A stretch of 64,000 bases of DNA from NCBI GenBank assembly GCA_964016985.1, contig OZ024833.1, positions 58,913,463-58,977,462 on the forward strand. The letters are read 5' to 3'. This document shows positions 50,705 through 61,288 of the stretch, piece by piece. Both the position numbers and the translations under genes were made by a program. The stretch's first letter is position 1, and each line of letters begins with the position of its first letter. The notes below the pieces were generated by a model. It ran no database searches. It saw nothing but the letters and a program-made list of their open reading frames with translations, and was not told the DNA's origin. The DNA comes from Anodontia alba (lineage: Eukaryota; Mollusca; Bivalvia; Lucinida; Lucinidae).

Positions 50705-50830
50705 TCTTTTACTAAAAATTACTGGACGAGTGGCAAACAGTTTAGACCCTGATACTGCTTAGTCAGGTCTGGATACGCACTGTTTGTCCTGTCTGTCTGT
50801 CTGTCTGAGTACTTAGGTTAGATATGGTAT
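50705..50830 (+). mobile_element. Family F-short element, diverged
   Basis: AATTACTGGACGAGTGGCAA, ACAGTTTAGACCCTGATAC, CAGGTCTGGATACGCACTG, then CTGTCTGTCTGTCTGAGTAC. Confidence 0.6.
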
Positions 50831-50881
50831 AAAGGAATGATCGGCAAGATCGGGCCTTCGCTGTCCGCATATGCCCCGAAA

Positions 50882-51106
50882 GACTGGCTCCAGTCTCCAG
50901 TGACTAACTCCTTTTTCTTATAATCTATTTAATGATCCACTAAAATAAAACCAAAATAATGTCATGACTATAAAAGCTGGTCACTAGTGACTAGCCTTTA
51001 AAGCCATGATATTTTTTTTTATTTATTTTTGGTTTTATCTTAGTGGATTATCAAACGTGATTATGAGAAAAATATTTAGTCACTGGAGACTGGAGCCAGT
51101 CTAATG
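50882..51106. mobile_element. Family I foldback element
   Basis: AGACTGGCTCCAGTCTCCAG to CTGGAGACTGGAGCCAGTCT, a long perfect terminal repeat. Core AAAGCTGGTCACTAGTGAC and AGCCTTTAAAGCCATG. A fragment of family H (GGGCCTTCGCTGTCCGCATA) lies just before it. Confidence 0.87.
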
Positions 51107-51174
51107 CCCCCAAAACGTGTTTCCGCAGCTCCTTTTGTAAGGCGGTGCACATATAGTGAGATTTAGCCTTACAC

Positions 51175-51492
51175 ATAGCCTACGCTCATTACGCCTATTA
51201 CGCATATGCGTACATTTGTAACATGCGTAGGAAAAATAATATTTGCAATAAAAGACATCAACTAACATAAAATACTTCGCTTCTTTACCATTAAAGTAAA
51301 GAATTGATCGTTTCCAAAACAGGGGCTACTCGGAAAAAAATAGGGGCTAATCTTAAAATAAATAATTTGCTCCCTCTAAACATGGGCTACTCTTAGAGGA
51401 AAGAATTTGCTCCAACAGCGAGCAAATTCTTTCCTTTAAGAGTAGCCCCCATTTTGGATTTGCGTAAAAACAATTCCGTTCTGGCTACGCCA
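51175..51492 (-). mobile_element. Family L element, uninterrupted
   Basis: ATTACGCATATGCGTACA, CCTACGC-type right end, GCAATAAAAGACATCAAC, then a duplicated core (AGGGGCTACTCGG, AGGGGCTAATCTT, GGGCTACTCTTAGAGG), GAGCAAATTCTTTCC and the terminus AATTCCGTTCTGGCTACGCC. It provides the empty-site reference for the insertions at 34981-35607. Confidence 0.82.
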
Positions 51493-52104
51493 ATTTTAGC
51501 TATTGGACGGATATCACAATTATCATCAATAATTATAAATATTAAAGATCATCTGCTGCCTACTGCTTGTCCTTGCCTAGTAGCAATTTATCTTGTGGAG
51601 GGATAATTAATCACTGACCAAGCAGAATTCTGCCAGGTGAAATTTATATTGGACCAGATCTTGATGTCAGAGTAGCATATATAAATTTGAATAAGCTTAT
51701 AATAGTAAGGAGTGATAAAACATGACAGCAGGGTGTAGGAGCTAGTATAAATGATAATAAAAATAAATTGCATTAAAACCGAGGCATCTTAGATCAACGA
51801 ATAACCTCATATTTGTCTGTTTATGATAATATTTCAGCGGGTGCCAGATACTCAATAGATATCTCCCAGGGATGCGTGACAGGGATTATATTCAGCTCTT
51901 ATTGGCTCCACAGGGATTCTACACTGACCTCTGATAATAGGCTAGGAAAAGAAGTAAATTTCAAGTAGGTGATCTGTCATAAAGTTTATATTATAGATGA
52001 TTATTTCCCCCTATTAGTGTCCATAAAAGGACCATATTGTTTTTACCCTGGGCATTGGGAAAGACAAGCCAGAGCAAACAAGGTACATCCAGGTCAGACG
52101 CCGC
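51493..52104. other. No recognised feature
   Basis: Unique-looking AT-rich DNA. No foldback, SINE head or splice-bounded frame was convincing. Confidence 0.4.
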
Positions 52105-52515
52105 AGAACGATTCTGGGAGCAAATACTTTAAGAGTAGCCCCTATTTTGGAAGCGATTCAAGGCATAGTTTTCAACATCACGAAAACACGCCTATATAAT
52201 TTTGAACCCCGTAAACCCCATTTTTATATAGTAAAACTGGGGTTTACAGGGGTATACATTATTTTTCTTATTTTGCTAAAAAAAATATATATTGTGGGTA
52301 CTCGTTAGAACCGCCTCGCTGAGGCGGTTCTAACGAGTACCCACAATCTATGTTTTTAGCAGGAATTTGAAAAATATCGGAATTTTTTATCCGAAAATTT
52401 TCCTTTTTTGGTTGTAAAATTTTCAATATATTTGAATATAGGTGTGTTTTTGTAATGAGATTTTTTCCTGAGTGTGCATAAAATAATTCCGATCTGGCAA
52501 CGCCATTGGGGTCCA
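52105..52515 (-). mobile_element. Family L element split by family A
   Basis: Left part CTGGGAGCAAATACTTTAAG, AGTAGCCCCTATTTTGGAAG and CATAGTTTTCAA. Right part AGATTTTTTCCTGAGTGTGC and AATTCCGATCTGGCAACGCC. About 282 bp of family A lies between. Confidence 0.85.
52176..52457 (+). mobile_element. Family A element nested in family L
   Basis: CATCACGAAAACACGCC to GGTGTGTTTTTGTAATG. Core GAACCGCCTCGCTGAGGCGG. The CTGCTC next to the core is changed to TTGCTAA. Confidence 0.89.
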
Positions 52516-52582
52516 TTTTGAGTACTATACCGAGCCACGTCGCCTAAGGATTGGAGAGTGGCGTTTGTGTAAAGGGGAAACG

Positions 52583-52609
52583 GTGTGTGTGTGTGTGTGT
52601 GTGTGTATG
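52583..52609 (+). repeat. (GT)n microsatellite
   Basis: About 12 GT units in an otherwise GC-rich stretch (52560-52680) with GGACGGACGGACGG. No CpG-island promoter evidence beyond base content. Confidence 0.9.
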
Positions 52610-52875
52610 AGTTCGCGCTTCTGTGCTTGGCGCGTGGGCTGGCGGGCGGACGGACGGACGGGGAGTGAGGGGCAGTATAAGAAATTGCACACTGAACTAT
52701 GCATTTTGTCAGCAGTTATTACGTCCAAAATGACAGACCACGGCAACCACTGGTAGTTGCCCTAGAAATTATTACCGTTAACCAGTCATTAACTACTCTT
52801 TCCTTCAATCAATCATGGCTGATGTAGGCTTATAATTTCAGTTAGACACTTAATTAGCTCATTACTTTCTGGTGT

Positions 52876-53105
52876 ATAAACTTTACCACTCTATGGGCAA
52901 ATTCAGCAGACGACAAATTGATGACAGTTTTCTTATTTTTCCCAGAAAATAGGCTCTGACGTTTCATGCAAACTGTCTCCTCGGGAGACAGTTTGCATGA
53001 AACGTCAGATCCACAGGAGACAATTTGCATGAAACGTAAAAGCCTATTTTATTGGAAAACTAAGAAAACTATTTCATTTTTACACAGCATGCCAAGCGAT
53101 AAAGC
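52876..53105 (+). mobile_element. Family C element, hairpin arm triplicated
   Basis: CTTTACCACTCTATGGGC to CACAGCATGCCAAGCGAT. After the normal pair (GCAAACTGTCTCC / GGAGACAGTTTGC) a third arm CAGGAGACAATTTGCATG follows at about 53013. Confidence 0.82.
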
Positions 53106-53129
53106 GTATTGTCTTTCAAAAGCCTATGT

Positions 53130-53270
53130 AAGTACCATTTTAGCCCTAAGTATTAGGGCATCTCAAATCCTTACTATACTTGTCCTAAAAATAAAAATAA
53201 AATGTCTGATCTAGGTCTATACTGTTTGCTCAGGTCTGTCTGTCCGAATATATAGGATAAACAGAGTAAC
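53130..53270 (-). mobile_element. Family F-short remnant
   Basis: TAGCCCTAAGTATTAGGGC, AATGTCTGATCTAGGTC, ACTGTTTGCTCAGGTCTGTC and CGAATATATAGGAT. The left hairpin arm has been deleted. Confidence 0.55.
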
Positions 53271-53277
53271 TATCACT

Positions 53278-53610
53278 TGACTGGCTCCAGTCTCCAGTGA
53301 CTAAATATTTTTTTCCTGTTTGATAATCCACTAAAATAAAACCAAAATAAAACCAGAATAAAATCAAAATAAGATACCTATTGACCAGCCTTTAAAATTA
53401 GACAGTAATATTATTTTGGTTTTACTTTAGTGGATTATCAAGCAGGATTATAAGGAATTATAAGGAAACAAAAAGCCACAAGAGACGAGCCAATCTAAGG
53501 CAAAACGTACGCCATGGTGTACAGGAACACCTGTTATACCGCACGCCCTATATGCATTGCCTATAGATGCTCGTGTTGCGTGTTTGTTGGAGTGGTCGGT
53601 TTCCAATTGT
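53278..53610 (-). mobile_element. Family I plus segment J, inverted copy
   Basis: TGACTGGCTCCAGTCTCCAG, a degenerate core (GACCAGCCTTTAAAATTAG), then AAAAAGCCACAAGAGACGAG and CCAATCTAAGGCAAAACG. J follows: GTACGCCATGGTGTACAGG, CCCTATATGCATTGCC, TTGGAGTGGTCGGTTTCC. It shares the unusual CACAAGAGACGAG arm with 49158 in reverse. Confidence 0.8.
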
Positions 53611-53781
53611 CACTTGGGTCTGAAGCCCCTCATCACAGGAAAACCCGCTTACCATTAGTACATAGAGGTCAACCTGTGTATTGATCCCACCAGTTTCGGG
53701 GCGTTTGGCTTCAATAACAAGAGGACAATGCCATGCGTTACATATACAGAAGACTAGCTGAGCCGTAACTTGAGAAAACGT

Positions 53782-53975
53782 ACCTTATATGTGCGCCTGA
53801 TCAAGACTCAAATCAGCCTGCGCATCCGCGCAGTCAGATCAGAGTCTTCGTTGTCCGTATGAAGAAACTTTGCATCCTTGGCTATCAAAAAAGCGCCCAG
53901 TGAAGATTCAGATCAGACTGCGCAAGTGCGCAGTCTGATCTGAATCTTCGCTGGGCGCACACGTACGAAGGTAGG
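53782..53975. mobile_element. Family H double-hairpin element
   Basis: ACGTACCTTATATGTGCGCC to CACACGTACGAAGGTAGG. The second hairpin is perfect over about 35 bp (CCCAGTGAAGATTCAGATC, AGACTGCGCAAG / TGCGCAGTCTGATCTG). Confidence 0.85.
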
Positions 53976-54284
53976 TTTTTTGACGTAACGGCTCAATTTG
54001 TCAAGGTCCTGTGTGAATCCATTTTCGGTAGGAAAACAGAATTTGATTGAAGTTCTGGCTACAATAATTTAGTTTAATCAATAATTCTGTTCTTCAAAAA
54101 AAAAAAAAATACTTGACAATGTCTTTTGTGATTTATGAGATATTTAACTACTTTCTTAACTTTCCACTGAATATGAAAAGAATTCAATATTGCCAATGTT
54201 TGCGTTAAGCCAACGCGTTTGATTTTAATTTCCTTCTCGTCTTGTCCAAATGGACGGCGCTATGCAAAAAGGTCTCTTCGGAAT

Positions 54285-54350
54285 ATGAGCGGACAGCGAT
54301 CGTCTTGATCGGCGTGCGCAGAATCACAGTCTGACCAGAATCTTCGCTGT
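54285..54350. repeat. Family H single hairpin, worn
   Basis: GAGCGGACAGCGATCGTC, GATCGGCGTGCGCAG and ACAGTCTGACCAGAATC. The rest of 53976-54567 is unassigned. Confidence 0.5.
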
Positions 54351-54567
54351 TTACTCACGGATTCTCTGGGTGCGGTTTAATCTAATGTTGAATACTGAAG
54401 GTTGCACAGTTGCTGTGTGCAAGCCGGTCAGCTCTTTCGCTATTTAGGAAAGATCACTATTGCGTATCGGGATCAAAACTCCAATTGTTGATATTAGTTC
54501 ATGTACATTACTGAGCTCTTCATTCCTTTTGTTTATGTATGCCAACGACATGGCCGGGGCACAGCTA

Positions 54568-54899
<332 letters not shown>

Positions 54900-54901
54900 G
54901 G

Positions 54902-55082
54902 GCACAGCGTTTCCTACAAGATTGTTCGCGTGCAGTCTGATAAGAGTCTTCGTTGTCCACCTGAGGACGCTTTGGCTCCTTGAATACCCACAGAGTGCCC
55001 TGCGAAGACTCTGATCGGATTGCGCGGATGCGCAGTCTGATCTGAGTCTTCACTGGGCGCACATGCAATCATTTAGAAAATG
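54902..55082. mobile_element. Family H double-hairpin element
   Basis: Starts three bases after family I. GTGCAGTCTGATAAGAGTC, TTCGTTGTCCACCTGAGG, then CCTGCGAAGACTCTGATC, GGATTGCGCGG / GCGCAGTCTGATCTGAG, CTTCACTGGGCGCAC. The same TGTCCCGGCTC flank follows both this copy and the one at 7908. Confidence 0.75.
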
Positions 55083-55431
55083 CTGTGTCCCGGCTCTATT
55101 TTAATGGTAATATCGCTGATTCTTTCAACAACTTAATTATCTTCTTTGATACAAAACTTGAGTTTTCGTTGTAAAACTATGTTTTGATAATTCGGAATGA
55201 TTTTGATACATGAAAGTATGGAATAGGCAATCTGTGATGGTCCTTGCCTATACCAAGTCAGTGCCTATCCAGTGGTGTACCTAGAAGGGAAGTGCCTGTC
55301 CAGTGATGCACCTAAAAGCATTGACGGTTCTTTCAACATAAAACATGGGGCCCAGGTGACCATAAAAAATCTTCCACTTCGCTTATATTCCATGTACTGA
55401 GGTCCCTTTAAAAATAAAATGACCCTTTCAC

Positions 55432-55676
55432 ATCACGAAAACATACCTATATAATTTTGACCCCCTTAAACCTCACTTCTATATAGTAAAACTGAGGTTT
55501 ACAGGGATATACATTATTTTTATTATTTCTGCCGAAAAACATAGATTGTGGGTACTCGTTAGAACCGCCTATGTTTTGAGGAGAAATATGAAAAATATCA
55601 GAATTTATATCTAATAACTTTCAGTTTTTTGATGGTGAAATTTTCAATATATTTGAATATGCCTGTTTTCGTTTTG
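55432..55676 (+). mobile_element. Family A element with centre deleted
   Basis: CATCACGAAAACATACC to GCCTGTTTTCGTTTTG. GTACTCGTTAGAACCGCC joins directly to TATGTTTTGAGGAG, removing the whole right core arm. Confidence 0.87.
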
Positions 55677-55954
55677 AAAAATATAAAGGCCAATAGCGTC
55701 CCCCAAGCGACTTGGTGTAGGCCGAACATTGCCCATCCTATATTTAAATTGTACCGTACCCATCCTAAATATTCGGGCAGACAGGTCTAAGCAAACGGGT
55801 AGCTAAATGAGCAAATTAATCACTATAATCTATATGATTTGTTACAAGATCACAATATTTCAGACACATCATAAGGTAGTCAAATGGTTCAACTTTTAGA
55901 GGAAGTATAGTTAAACCTGTGAAGCAAGCACCTATAGGAAAACAAAAAAAAGTA

Positions 55955-56233
55955 CATCACGAAAACATGCCTATATAATTTTGACCCCCTTAAACCCCAC
56001 TTTTATATAGTAAAACTGGGGTTTACAGGGGTATACATTATTTTTCTTATTTCTCCTCCAAAACATAGATTGTGGGTACTCGTTAGAATCGCCTCGTCGA
56101 GGCGGTTCTAACGAGTACCGACAATCTATGTTTTGATCAAAAATATGTAAAATATAGGAATTTTTTATCTGAAAATTTTCAATTTTTTATGGTAAAATTT
56201 TCAGTATATTTGAATAGGCATGTTTCTGTAATG
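55955..56233 (+). mobile_element. Family A foldback element
   Basis: CATCACGAAAACATGCC to GGCATGTTTCTGTAATG. Core GAATCGCCTCGTCGAGGCGG, with a change in the left arm not matched on the right. Confidence 0.88.
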
Positions 56234-56479
56234 TTTGCTTAAGACAGGTGCTTGCTTAATACAGGTAAATTTCCACATCCTTATCTTTGATGGGATCTGA
56301 AATAGTGGGCTTTTAACCCATTGTAGACTGAATGAGCTCTCCCACTCTTTATATTGGAAGCGTCCAATTTCAATTTTAGGTACTTCTGGCTATAAGCTTT
56401 AGATATTCCTTGAGAAAAATGGCTAAACTTTTTGCAAACTGTGGAGACCCTGATCAGACGCCACATTTTATTTTTTTTA

Positions 56480-56682
56480 TCCATATTATGTATCTCTGAA
56501 CAAATGTTGGCAATATTAATTCAGAGATATATTAAAAACCATTTCATTTTTGATCCATTTCAAGAACGAGAGACTAACTGAAATTTTACAGGCTGTCAGG
56601 TGCAACATTTTTGTATTAATATTTTAAACCTTTCTTGGATAATAAAATGCCTATTTTAGAGGAATGTGGAGCCTTTAAGACA
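56480..56682. mobile_element. Family R right half, copy 2
   Basis: CCATATTATGTATCTCTGAA, CATTTCATTTTTGATCC, GAGAGACTAACTGAAATTTT, ACAGGCTGTCAGGTGC, AACCTTTCTTGGAT and TGTGGAGCCTTTAAG. The left half is missing. Confidence 0.72.
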
Positions 56683-56687
56683 GTTTG

Positions 56688-56740
56688 GCGCGGCCTCTGT
56701 GTGACTCAGTTGCCTGGTAGTGTTAAAAATCTGAACAGGC
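56688..56740 (+). mobile_element. SINE-S 3' fragment
   Basis: GCGGCCTCTGTGTGACTCAG and TTGCCTGGTAGTGTTAAAAA then TCTGAAC match the last 50 bp of SINE-S. 5'-truncated, as expected for LINE-driven insertion. Confidence 0.68.
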
Positions 56741-56968
56741 AGTGAGTAAGACAGCTGACTGCATAATACAGATGGCCTTAAAGACAGCTTTGACTATAGC
56801 AGATGGGAATCCTGTGGGGTCGGACCTTTCTACAATGTTATATCCCCGGTTTTCAGTTCAAAGTCTTTGGTCTTATTTTAGGAATCACTGAACTTTTTCA
56901 CAGTGCGTGCTAAAATTCAATGTTTTCCCATCTTTTTGTTCAGTTTTGTTGTGATTTATTCCTGGAAC

Positions 56969-57247
56969 TCATTACGAAAACACGCCTATTCAAACATACT
57001 GAAAATTTTACCACCAAAAAATGGCAATTTTTCCGATAAAAAAATCTGATATTTTTCACATTTCTGCTCAAAACATAGATTGTGGGTACTCGTTAGAACG
57101 GCCTCGCCGAGGCGGTTCTAACGAGTACCCACAATATATGTTTTGAGCAGAAATAAGAAAAATAATGTATACCCCTCTCAACCCCAGTTTTACTGTATAA
57201 AAGTGGGGTTTAAGGGAGTCAAAATTATATAGGCATGTTTTCGTGAT
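56969..57247 (-). mobile_element. Family A foldback element
   Basis: CATTACGAAAACACGCC to GGCATGTTTTCGTGAT. Core GAACGGCCTCGCCGAGGCGG. CCTCTCAACCCCAGTTT has lost a few bases of the usual GTAAACC. Confidence 0.88.
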
Positions 57248-57384
57248 ATAACGAATTATTAAGAACGTCCTGAGTGTTTCATCTTTATGGCAGTCCAAAT
57301 GATTTATGTAATCTTGGTGCGTGCTCAGTTTTTGATGTAAAAAGAATGAAAATCAATCGAGGCTGGCTGAAGAGAAATCCGACA

Positions 57385-57460
57385 TTTGTTCGGAGGCGGG
57401 CGGCTAAGACCCAGACCAGTCTGCGAAAGCGCGGAATCTGTTCAAGATCTTAGCTCCTCG
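57385..57460. repeat. Family H fragment
   Basis: GGCGGGCGGCTAAGACCC, AGACCAGTCTGCGAAAGCGC, TCAAGATCTTAGC. Weak single hairpin. Confidence 0.4.
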
Positions 57461-57624
57461 CCACAGCATTGTAGAAGATGTCTTTTGTGGTTGTAGACAA
57501 AGAGCAAAGTCCGCGCTTGAGATTCGCGGATTGTTACAATTGCGGTATTTTTTGCCGATGAAAGATGGTTAAAACTGTTTTTTTCCCCTGGTCAGGTATG
57601 AAGGCTAGAGCAATGAAAAATATC

Positions 57625-57825
57625 AGAGGGCTTGTTAAGGAGGAAAATTCGTTGATAATTCTGAGATATTTTTTCATATTTCTCCATCAAAACATATGTT
57701 GTGTGTAATCATTATAAGCGCCTCGGCGAGGCGCTTCTAATGAGTACCCACAACGTATTTTTTATGGAGAACTGGAGTAAATTATCCCAGAATTATTATC
57801 AAATTCTCCTTCTTAACAAGTTCTC
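57625..57825. mobile_element. Family B element, complete
   Basis: GGGCTTGTTAAGGAGGAAA and TCCTTCTTAACAAGTTCTC. Core AAGCGCCTCGGCGAGGCGCT is perfect, with TCATTATAAG against CTTCTAATGA. Intermediate arms TGATAATTCTGAG and CAGAATTATTATC. Confidence 0.87.
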
Positions 57826-57934
57826 TGAAAAAGATAATAGTTCGACAGCTGCGTTAATACAAAGTATTGCTATGAAATTAGAAACGGATTATTTTGCCTA
57901 ATTAAAAGAATCAGCACACTGCATAAACAATATG

Positions 57935-58035
57935 AATGCATTTGTGAATGCATGAATGCACGCATGTGTGTTTGTGGACGCATGACCGCACGCATGTGAG
58001 TTTGTGAAAGCATGACTGCACGCATATGTCTTTTG
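57935..58035 (+). repeat. 30-bp tandem repeat, about 3 copies
   Basis: GCATGAATGCACGCATGTG, then TGTTTGTGGAC; next GCATGACCGCACGCATGTGA, then GTTTGTGAAA; next GCATGACTGCACGCATATGT. The flanks, 57826-57934 and 58036-58269, show nothing else. Confidence 0.82.
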
Positions 58036-58269
58036 TCGGAGCGCTCAATAAATGGCGTAGCAGTCATAATACCGACCCATAAAATGGCCTGAACAGTCTC
58101 TCCCACTAAAATACGTAAAAAAAACTACGAATTGTACATATTTCTTCTTATAAACAAAGTCCCTCTAAGGTCGAACAAAATATATGTATAGGTAGGCCGT
58201 ACCCAGCTTTTGTTTTTCATGTATACTGTTGGAGACCAGAGCTGAGTTTTGGTATTCTGTTTATGCACC

Positions 58270-58700
58270 AGTTATCTGAAACTCTGGCCTCTACGGGGCC
58301 GGGGATAGCGAGGACATAGCGGGGCTCAAGTGCCATGATTTAACCTCCGATGAGCCCCGGCAGTGCCGAAGATGTGCCGGGGTTTAAATTTCCCGCAAAA
58401 TAGCCGAGATAAATAGCCGGGATTTACCGGGATATAGTGCAGTGTTATTCGCGGGTATTTAACATCACGCAAGATCTTCACATTGGCGGACAAGAGCCAT
58501 TGCCATGGGTAAGAAAGTTTGTCTAAATGGTCCAGTTCATTTGATGTTCTTCATTATTGTTAACCCTTGGATGGGCTTTTAGTAGCTATTTTACCATACA
58601 TTTGGCTCCGCAGTGTAGGGCCTTTAGCAGGGCTTTGCAAACCTAGTGAAAAAAATAAAGACCCCGCTATTCCTAGGCCCCTTAGCACCAGGGACTGAAA
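58270..58700. repeat. GC-rich region with inverted ends
   Basis: CTCTACGGGGCCGGGGATAG (about 58290) resembles the complement of CTATTCCTAGGCCCCTTAG (about 58667). An inner hairpin pairs CGGGGCTCA with TGAGCCCCG (58320-58359). Possibly an undescribed foldback element into which or beside which the LINE landed. Confidence 0.4.
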
Positions 58701-58721
58701 AGACTGGTGCACTGAAATTTG

Positions 58722-60947
58722 AATGTGCAAGCCATTACAGCAGATCTTTTTTTAGTATGCTTCATGTACAGGCATCCCAGTTCTACTATAACTTGGAATG
58801 AATGTTTTGAAAATTGCTTAGATATTGTGCTCGGAGAGGAAAAAGAGTTTTATATCCTAGGTGACTTTAATAGAGATCTTTTAAACAGTACCATAAAAAG
58901 AAACTGGCTCGATTTTATTGCCCCGTTTGGGCTGAATCAGCTAGTCAGTCAAGCCACAAGAGTAACAGCAAGGTCGGCTACATTAATAGATCATATTTAT
59001 TGCAATATTCAAGAAAATTGTTCTAATATATATGTTCCTAAGCTGGGTTTAAGCGACCATTTTCCAACTTTTTTCACGCGTAAAATTAATTTACATGTTC
59101 CAAAATCACAACATTATACAATTACATATCGCTCTTTCAAAACATTTAATGAAGAAAATTTTATTGCGGACCTTCGTAATATTCCGTGGGACACTATCAA
59201 AATTTTTGATGACCCGAATGATGCATTAGACGCATGGACATATTTATTTATAGATATAGTAGACCAGCATATTCCTGTTAAAAAACATCGTGTAAAGTAC
59301 AAAAATCAGCCACAATGGCTTACTCCCGAAATAATTGATTCAATTAAAACTAGAGACAGATATAAGGCTATAGGTAATGAAGACATGTTCAAATTATGGC
59401 GGATCAAAGTGACATCTTTGATACGCAAATCGAAAAAGTCCCGCTATGAAGCATTTCTTGAGGAAAATAATAGCCCTAACAGCATATGGAAACTATTCAA
59501 AGAAGTAGGTACTAGTAAAAATGCTTATTTAAAATCTAAAGTTCAAATAAAAATTGGCAATGTTTTATCGGAAAATTCAAACGAAATATCAAATGCCTTT
59601 AACAAGTTTTTTGTTCAGGTAGCTGAAAGTATTAAGGAACCTATCCATCCCTCCAAGCACGAAACATTGAAAGCATTTTGCGAAAGAAAAATACCGGGGA
59701 ACGTTAATTTTAAAATTCCTCGCTTAGAAGTAAATAAAGTCGAAAATATTTTTAAATCATTAGATATATCGAAGGCAACAGGAACTGATAATATTGGACC
59801 CCGCCTGCTTAAAGTTGCAGCTTCAGTTATTGCAGATTCTATAACATTTATATGCAACTGCAGTATTCAAAATTCAGTATTTCCGGATAAATGGAAAGAT
59901 GCCAAAGTTTCGCCTTTACACAAGAATGGGCCGTGTGATGACGTAAATAACTATAGACCAATATCTGTTCTTCCTGTCTTATCAAAGATTCTTGAAAGAC
60001 ATGTTCATATTTCATTGATGAATTATCTTAATGAGTATAACCTCCTCCATCCTACTCAATCTGGGTTTAGATCCGCCCACTCTTGCGAGACAGCATTAGT
60101 GAACATGATTGACAGGTGGCTCCAGTCATTGGATAATGGCCAGTTGATCGGCGTAGTATTGGTTGATTTCAAGAAGGCATTTGATCTGGTAGATCATAAA
60201 ATTCTTCTTGAGAAGCTAAACCTTTATAACCTAAGCGAAGATTCCTTAAATTGGTTTTCATCATACTTACAAAATCGAACTCAACGGGTATCAGTAAATA
60301 ATGTTTTATCAGACCAAAGATCTATTTTGTATGGCGTGCCTCAAGGTTCAATACTTGGTCCCCTTTTATTTTTAATGTTTATAAATGATCTCCCCTTATA
60401 TACAGATGATGTTTCAACGGACATGTACGCTGACGACACGACGTTATTTGACGTCAATACTTCAAAAGAGGCGATTCAGGCCAATCTACAAAAAGCTCTT
60501 ATAAATTTAGATATTTGGTGCAAGCATAATGGTATGGTAATAAATTCTTCAAAAACTAAAGTAATGCTCGTAACAACCTCGCAAAAAAGAAGTAAATTAA
60601 ATGATGATACATTACATTTGACGTATAAAGATGTGAATCTTCAAATGATTTCTTATGACAAAATTTTGGGAGTGTTTGTAGATAATAACCTCACTTGGTC
60701 ATATCATACAAATTTTATTACAAAAAAGATCTCTTCGTACTTATGGCCACTTTCGAGAATAAAGGAATATTTATCAATCGAAAACAGGGTCAAATTCTAC
60801 AAATCATATATTCAACCTCACTTAGATTTTTGTAATATTGTATGGGGAAATACTTCCCAAAGAAATCTTATGAGAATTTATAGACTTCAGAAAAGGGCCT
60901 GCAGGAGTATTCTTAATTATGAAATAGATAGTATGGTGGATAGTTGA
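58722..60947 (+). CDS. LINE ORF2: endonuclease C-terminal half and reverse transcriptase
   Basis: About 741 codons, counted below from the TTG at 58719. A TGA lies just upstream (58713) and the first ATG is at residue 17, so this copy has no proper start. Endonuclease: YRHPSS at 18-23, GDFN at 48-51 and LSDHFP at 111-116 carry the later metal and catalytic residues of APE-type nucleases. The N-terminal half with its Glu and Asn is missing. RT: NYRPIS block, SGFRSAHSCETAL, motif A VDFKKAFD at 482-489, motif B PQGSILGP from 541, catalytic YADD at 570-573, then LGVFVDNNLTW. All RT catalytic aspartates are present. The order and motifs fit the CR1/Jockey group; the exact clade is not resolved. 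It ends at a TGA caused by a frameshift and continues in the next frame. It copies LINE RNA into DNA at nicked target sites when intact. Confidence 0.92.
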   Translation, partial: NVQAITADLFLVCFMYRHPSSTITWNECFENCLDIVLGEEKEFYILGDFNRDLLNSTIKRNWLDFIAPFGLNQLVSQATRVTARSATLIDHIYCNIQENCSNIYVPKLGLSDHFPTFFTRKINLHVPKSQHYTITYRSFKTFNEENFIADLRNIPWDTIKIFDDPNDALDAWTYLFIDIVDQHIPVKKHRVKYKNQPQWLTPEIIDSIKTRDRYKAIGNEDMFKLWRIKVTSLIRKSKKSRYEAFLEENNSPNSIWKLFKEVGTSKNAYLKSKVQIKIGNVLSENSNEISNAFNKFFVQVAESIKEPIHPSKHETLKAFCERKIPGNVNFKIPRLEVNKVENIFKSLDISKATGTDNIGPRLLKVAASVIADSITFICNCSIQNSVFPDKWKDAKVSPLHKNGPCDDVNNYRPISVLPVLSKILERHVHISLMNYLNEYNLLHPTQSGFRSAHSCETALVNMIDRWLQSLDNGQLIGVVLVDFKKAFDLVDHKILLEKLNLYNLSEDSLNWFSSYLQNRTQRVSVNNVLSDQRSILYGVPQGSILGPLLFLMFINDLPLYTDDVSTDMYADDTTLFDVNTSKEAIQANLQKALINLDIWCKHNGMVINSSKTKVMLVTTSQKRSKLNDDTLHLTYKDVNLQMISYDKILGVFVDNNLTWSYHTNFITKKISSYLWPLSRIKEYLSIENRVKFYKSYIQPHLDFCNIVWGNTSQRNLMRIYRLQKRACRSILNYEIDSMVDS

Positions 60948-61261
60948 ATAAACTAAAAGTGTTAAGAATTTATGAACGGATTTTCTTAAGAAAGGCCAAA
61001 TTTATGTTTAAGGTTTTCATCCAGGAAGCACCTTTATACATTTGTGATATGTTCGAACCAACAGTCGTTAATAACGAAGCTCGTATTCTAAGATCGACTT
61101 CGAGTAACAATTTCGTAATTCCAAAACCGAATAAAGAATTATTCAAGCACAGCATGTCATACTCCGGCACATTAATTTGGAATGTATTGCCTCAGCACGT
61201 AAAATTGTCAAATAATATTTCAACTTTCCATAATCGCTGCATTAAATGGATGAAACGTTAA
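60944..61261 (+). CDS. LINE ORF2 C-terminus, out of frame
   Basis: 105 codons in the -1 frame relative to the RT. It overlaps the upstream stop by four bases around GATAGTTGAATAAA, which fits loss of one T. Contains RIYERIFLRKAKFMF, then EPTVVNNEARILRSTSSNNF and SYSGTLIWNVLPQHVKL, ending FHNRCIKWMKR. The SYSG-x-x-x-WN-x-LP pattern is common at the C-terminus of CR1/Jockey-type ORF2. Not a separate gene. Confidence 0.88.
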   Translation: MNKLKVLRIYERIFLRKAKFMFKVFIQEAPLYICDMFEPTVVNNEARILRSTSSNNFVIPKPNKELFKHSMSYSGTLIWNVLPQHVKLSNNISTFHNRCIKWMKR

Positions 61262-61288
61262 ATACTACATCTCTATCCTATATTACTT

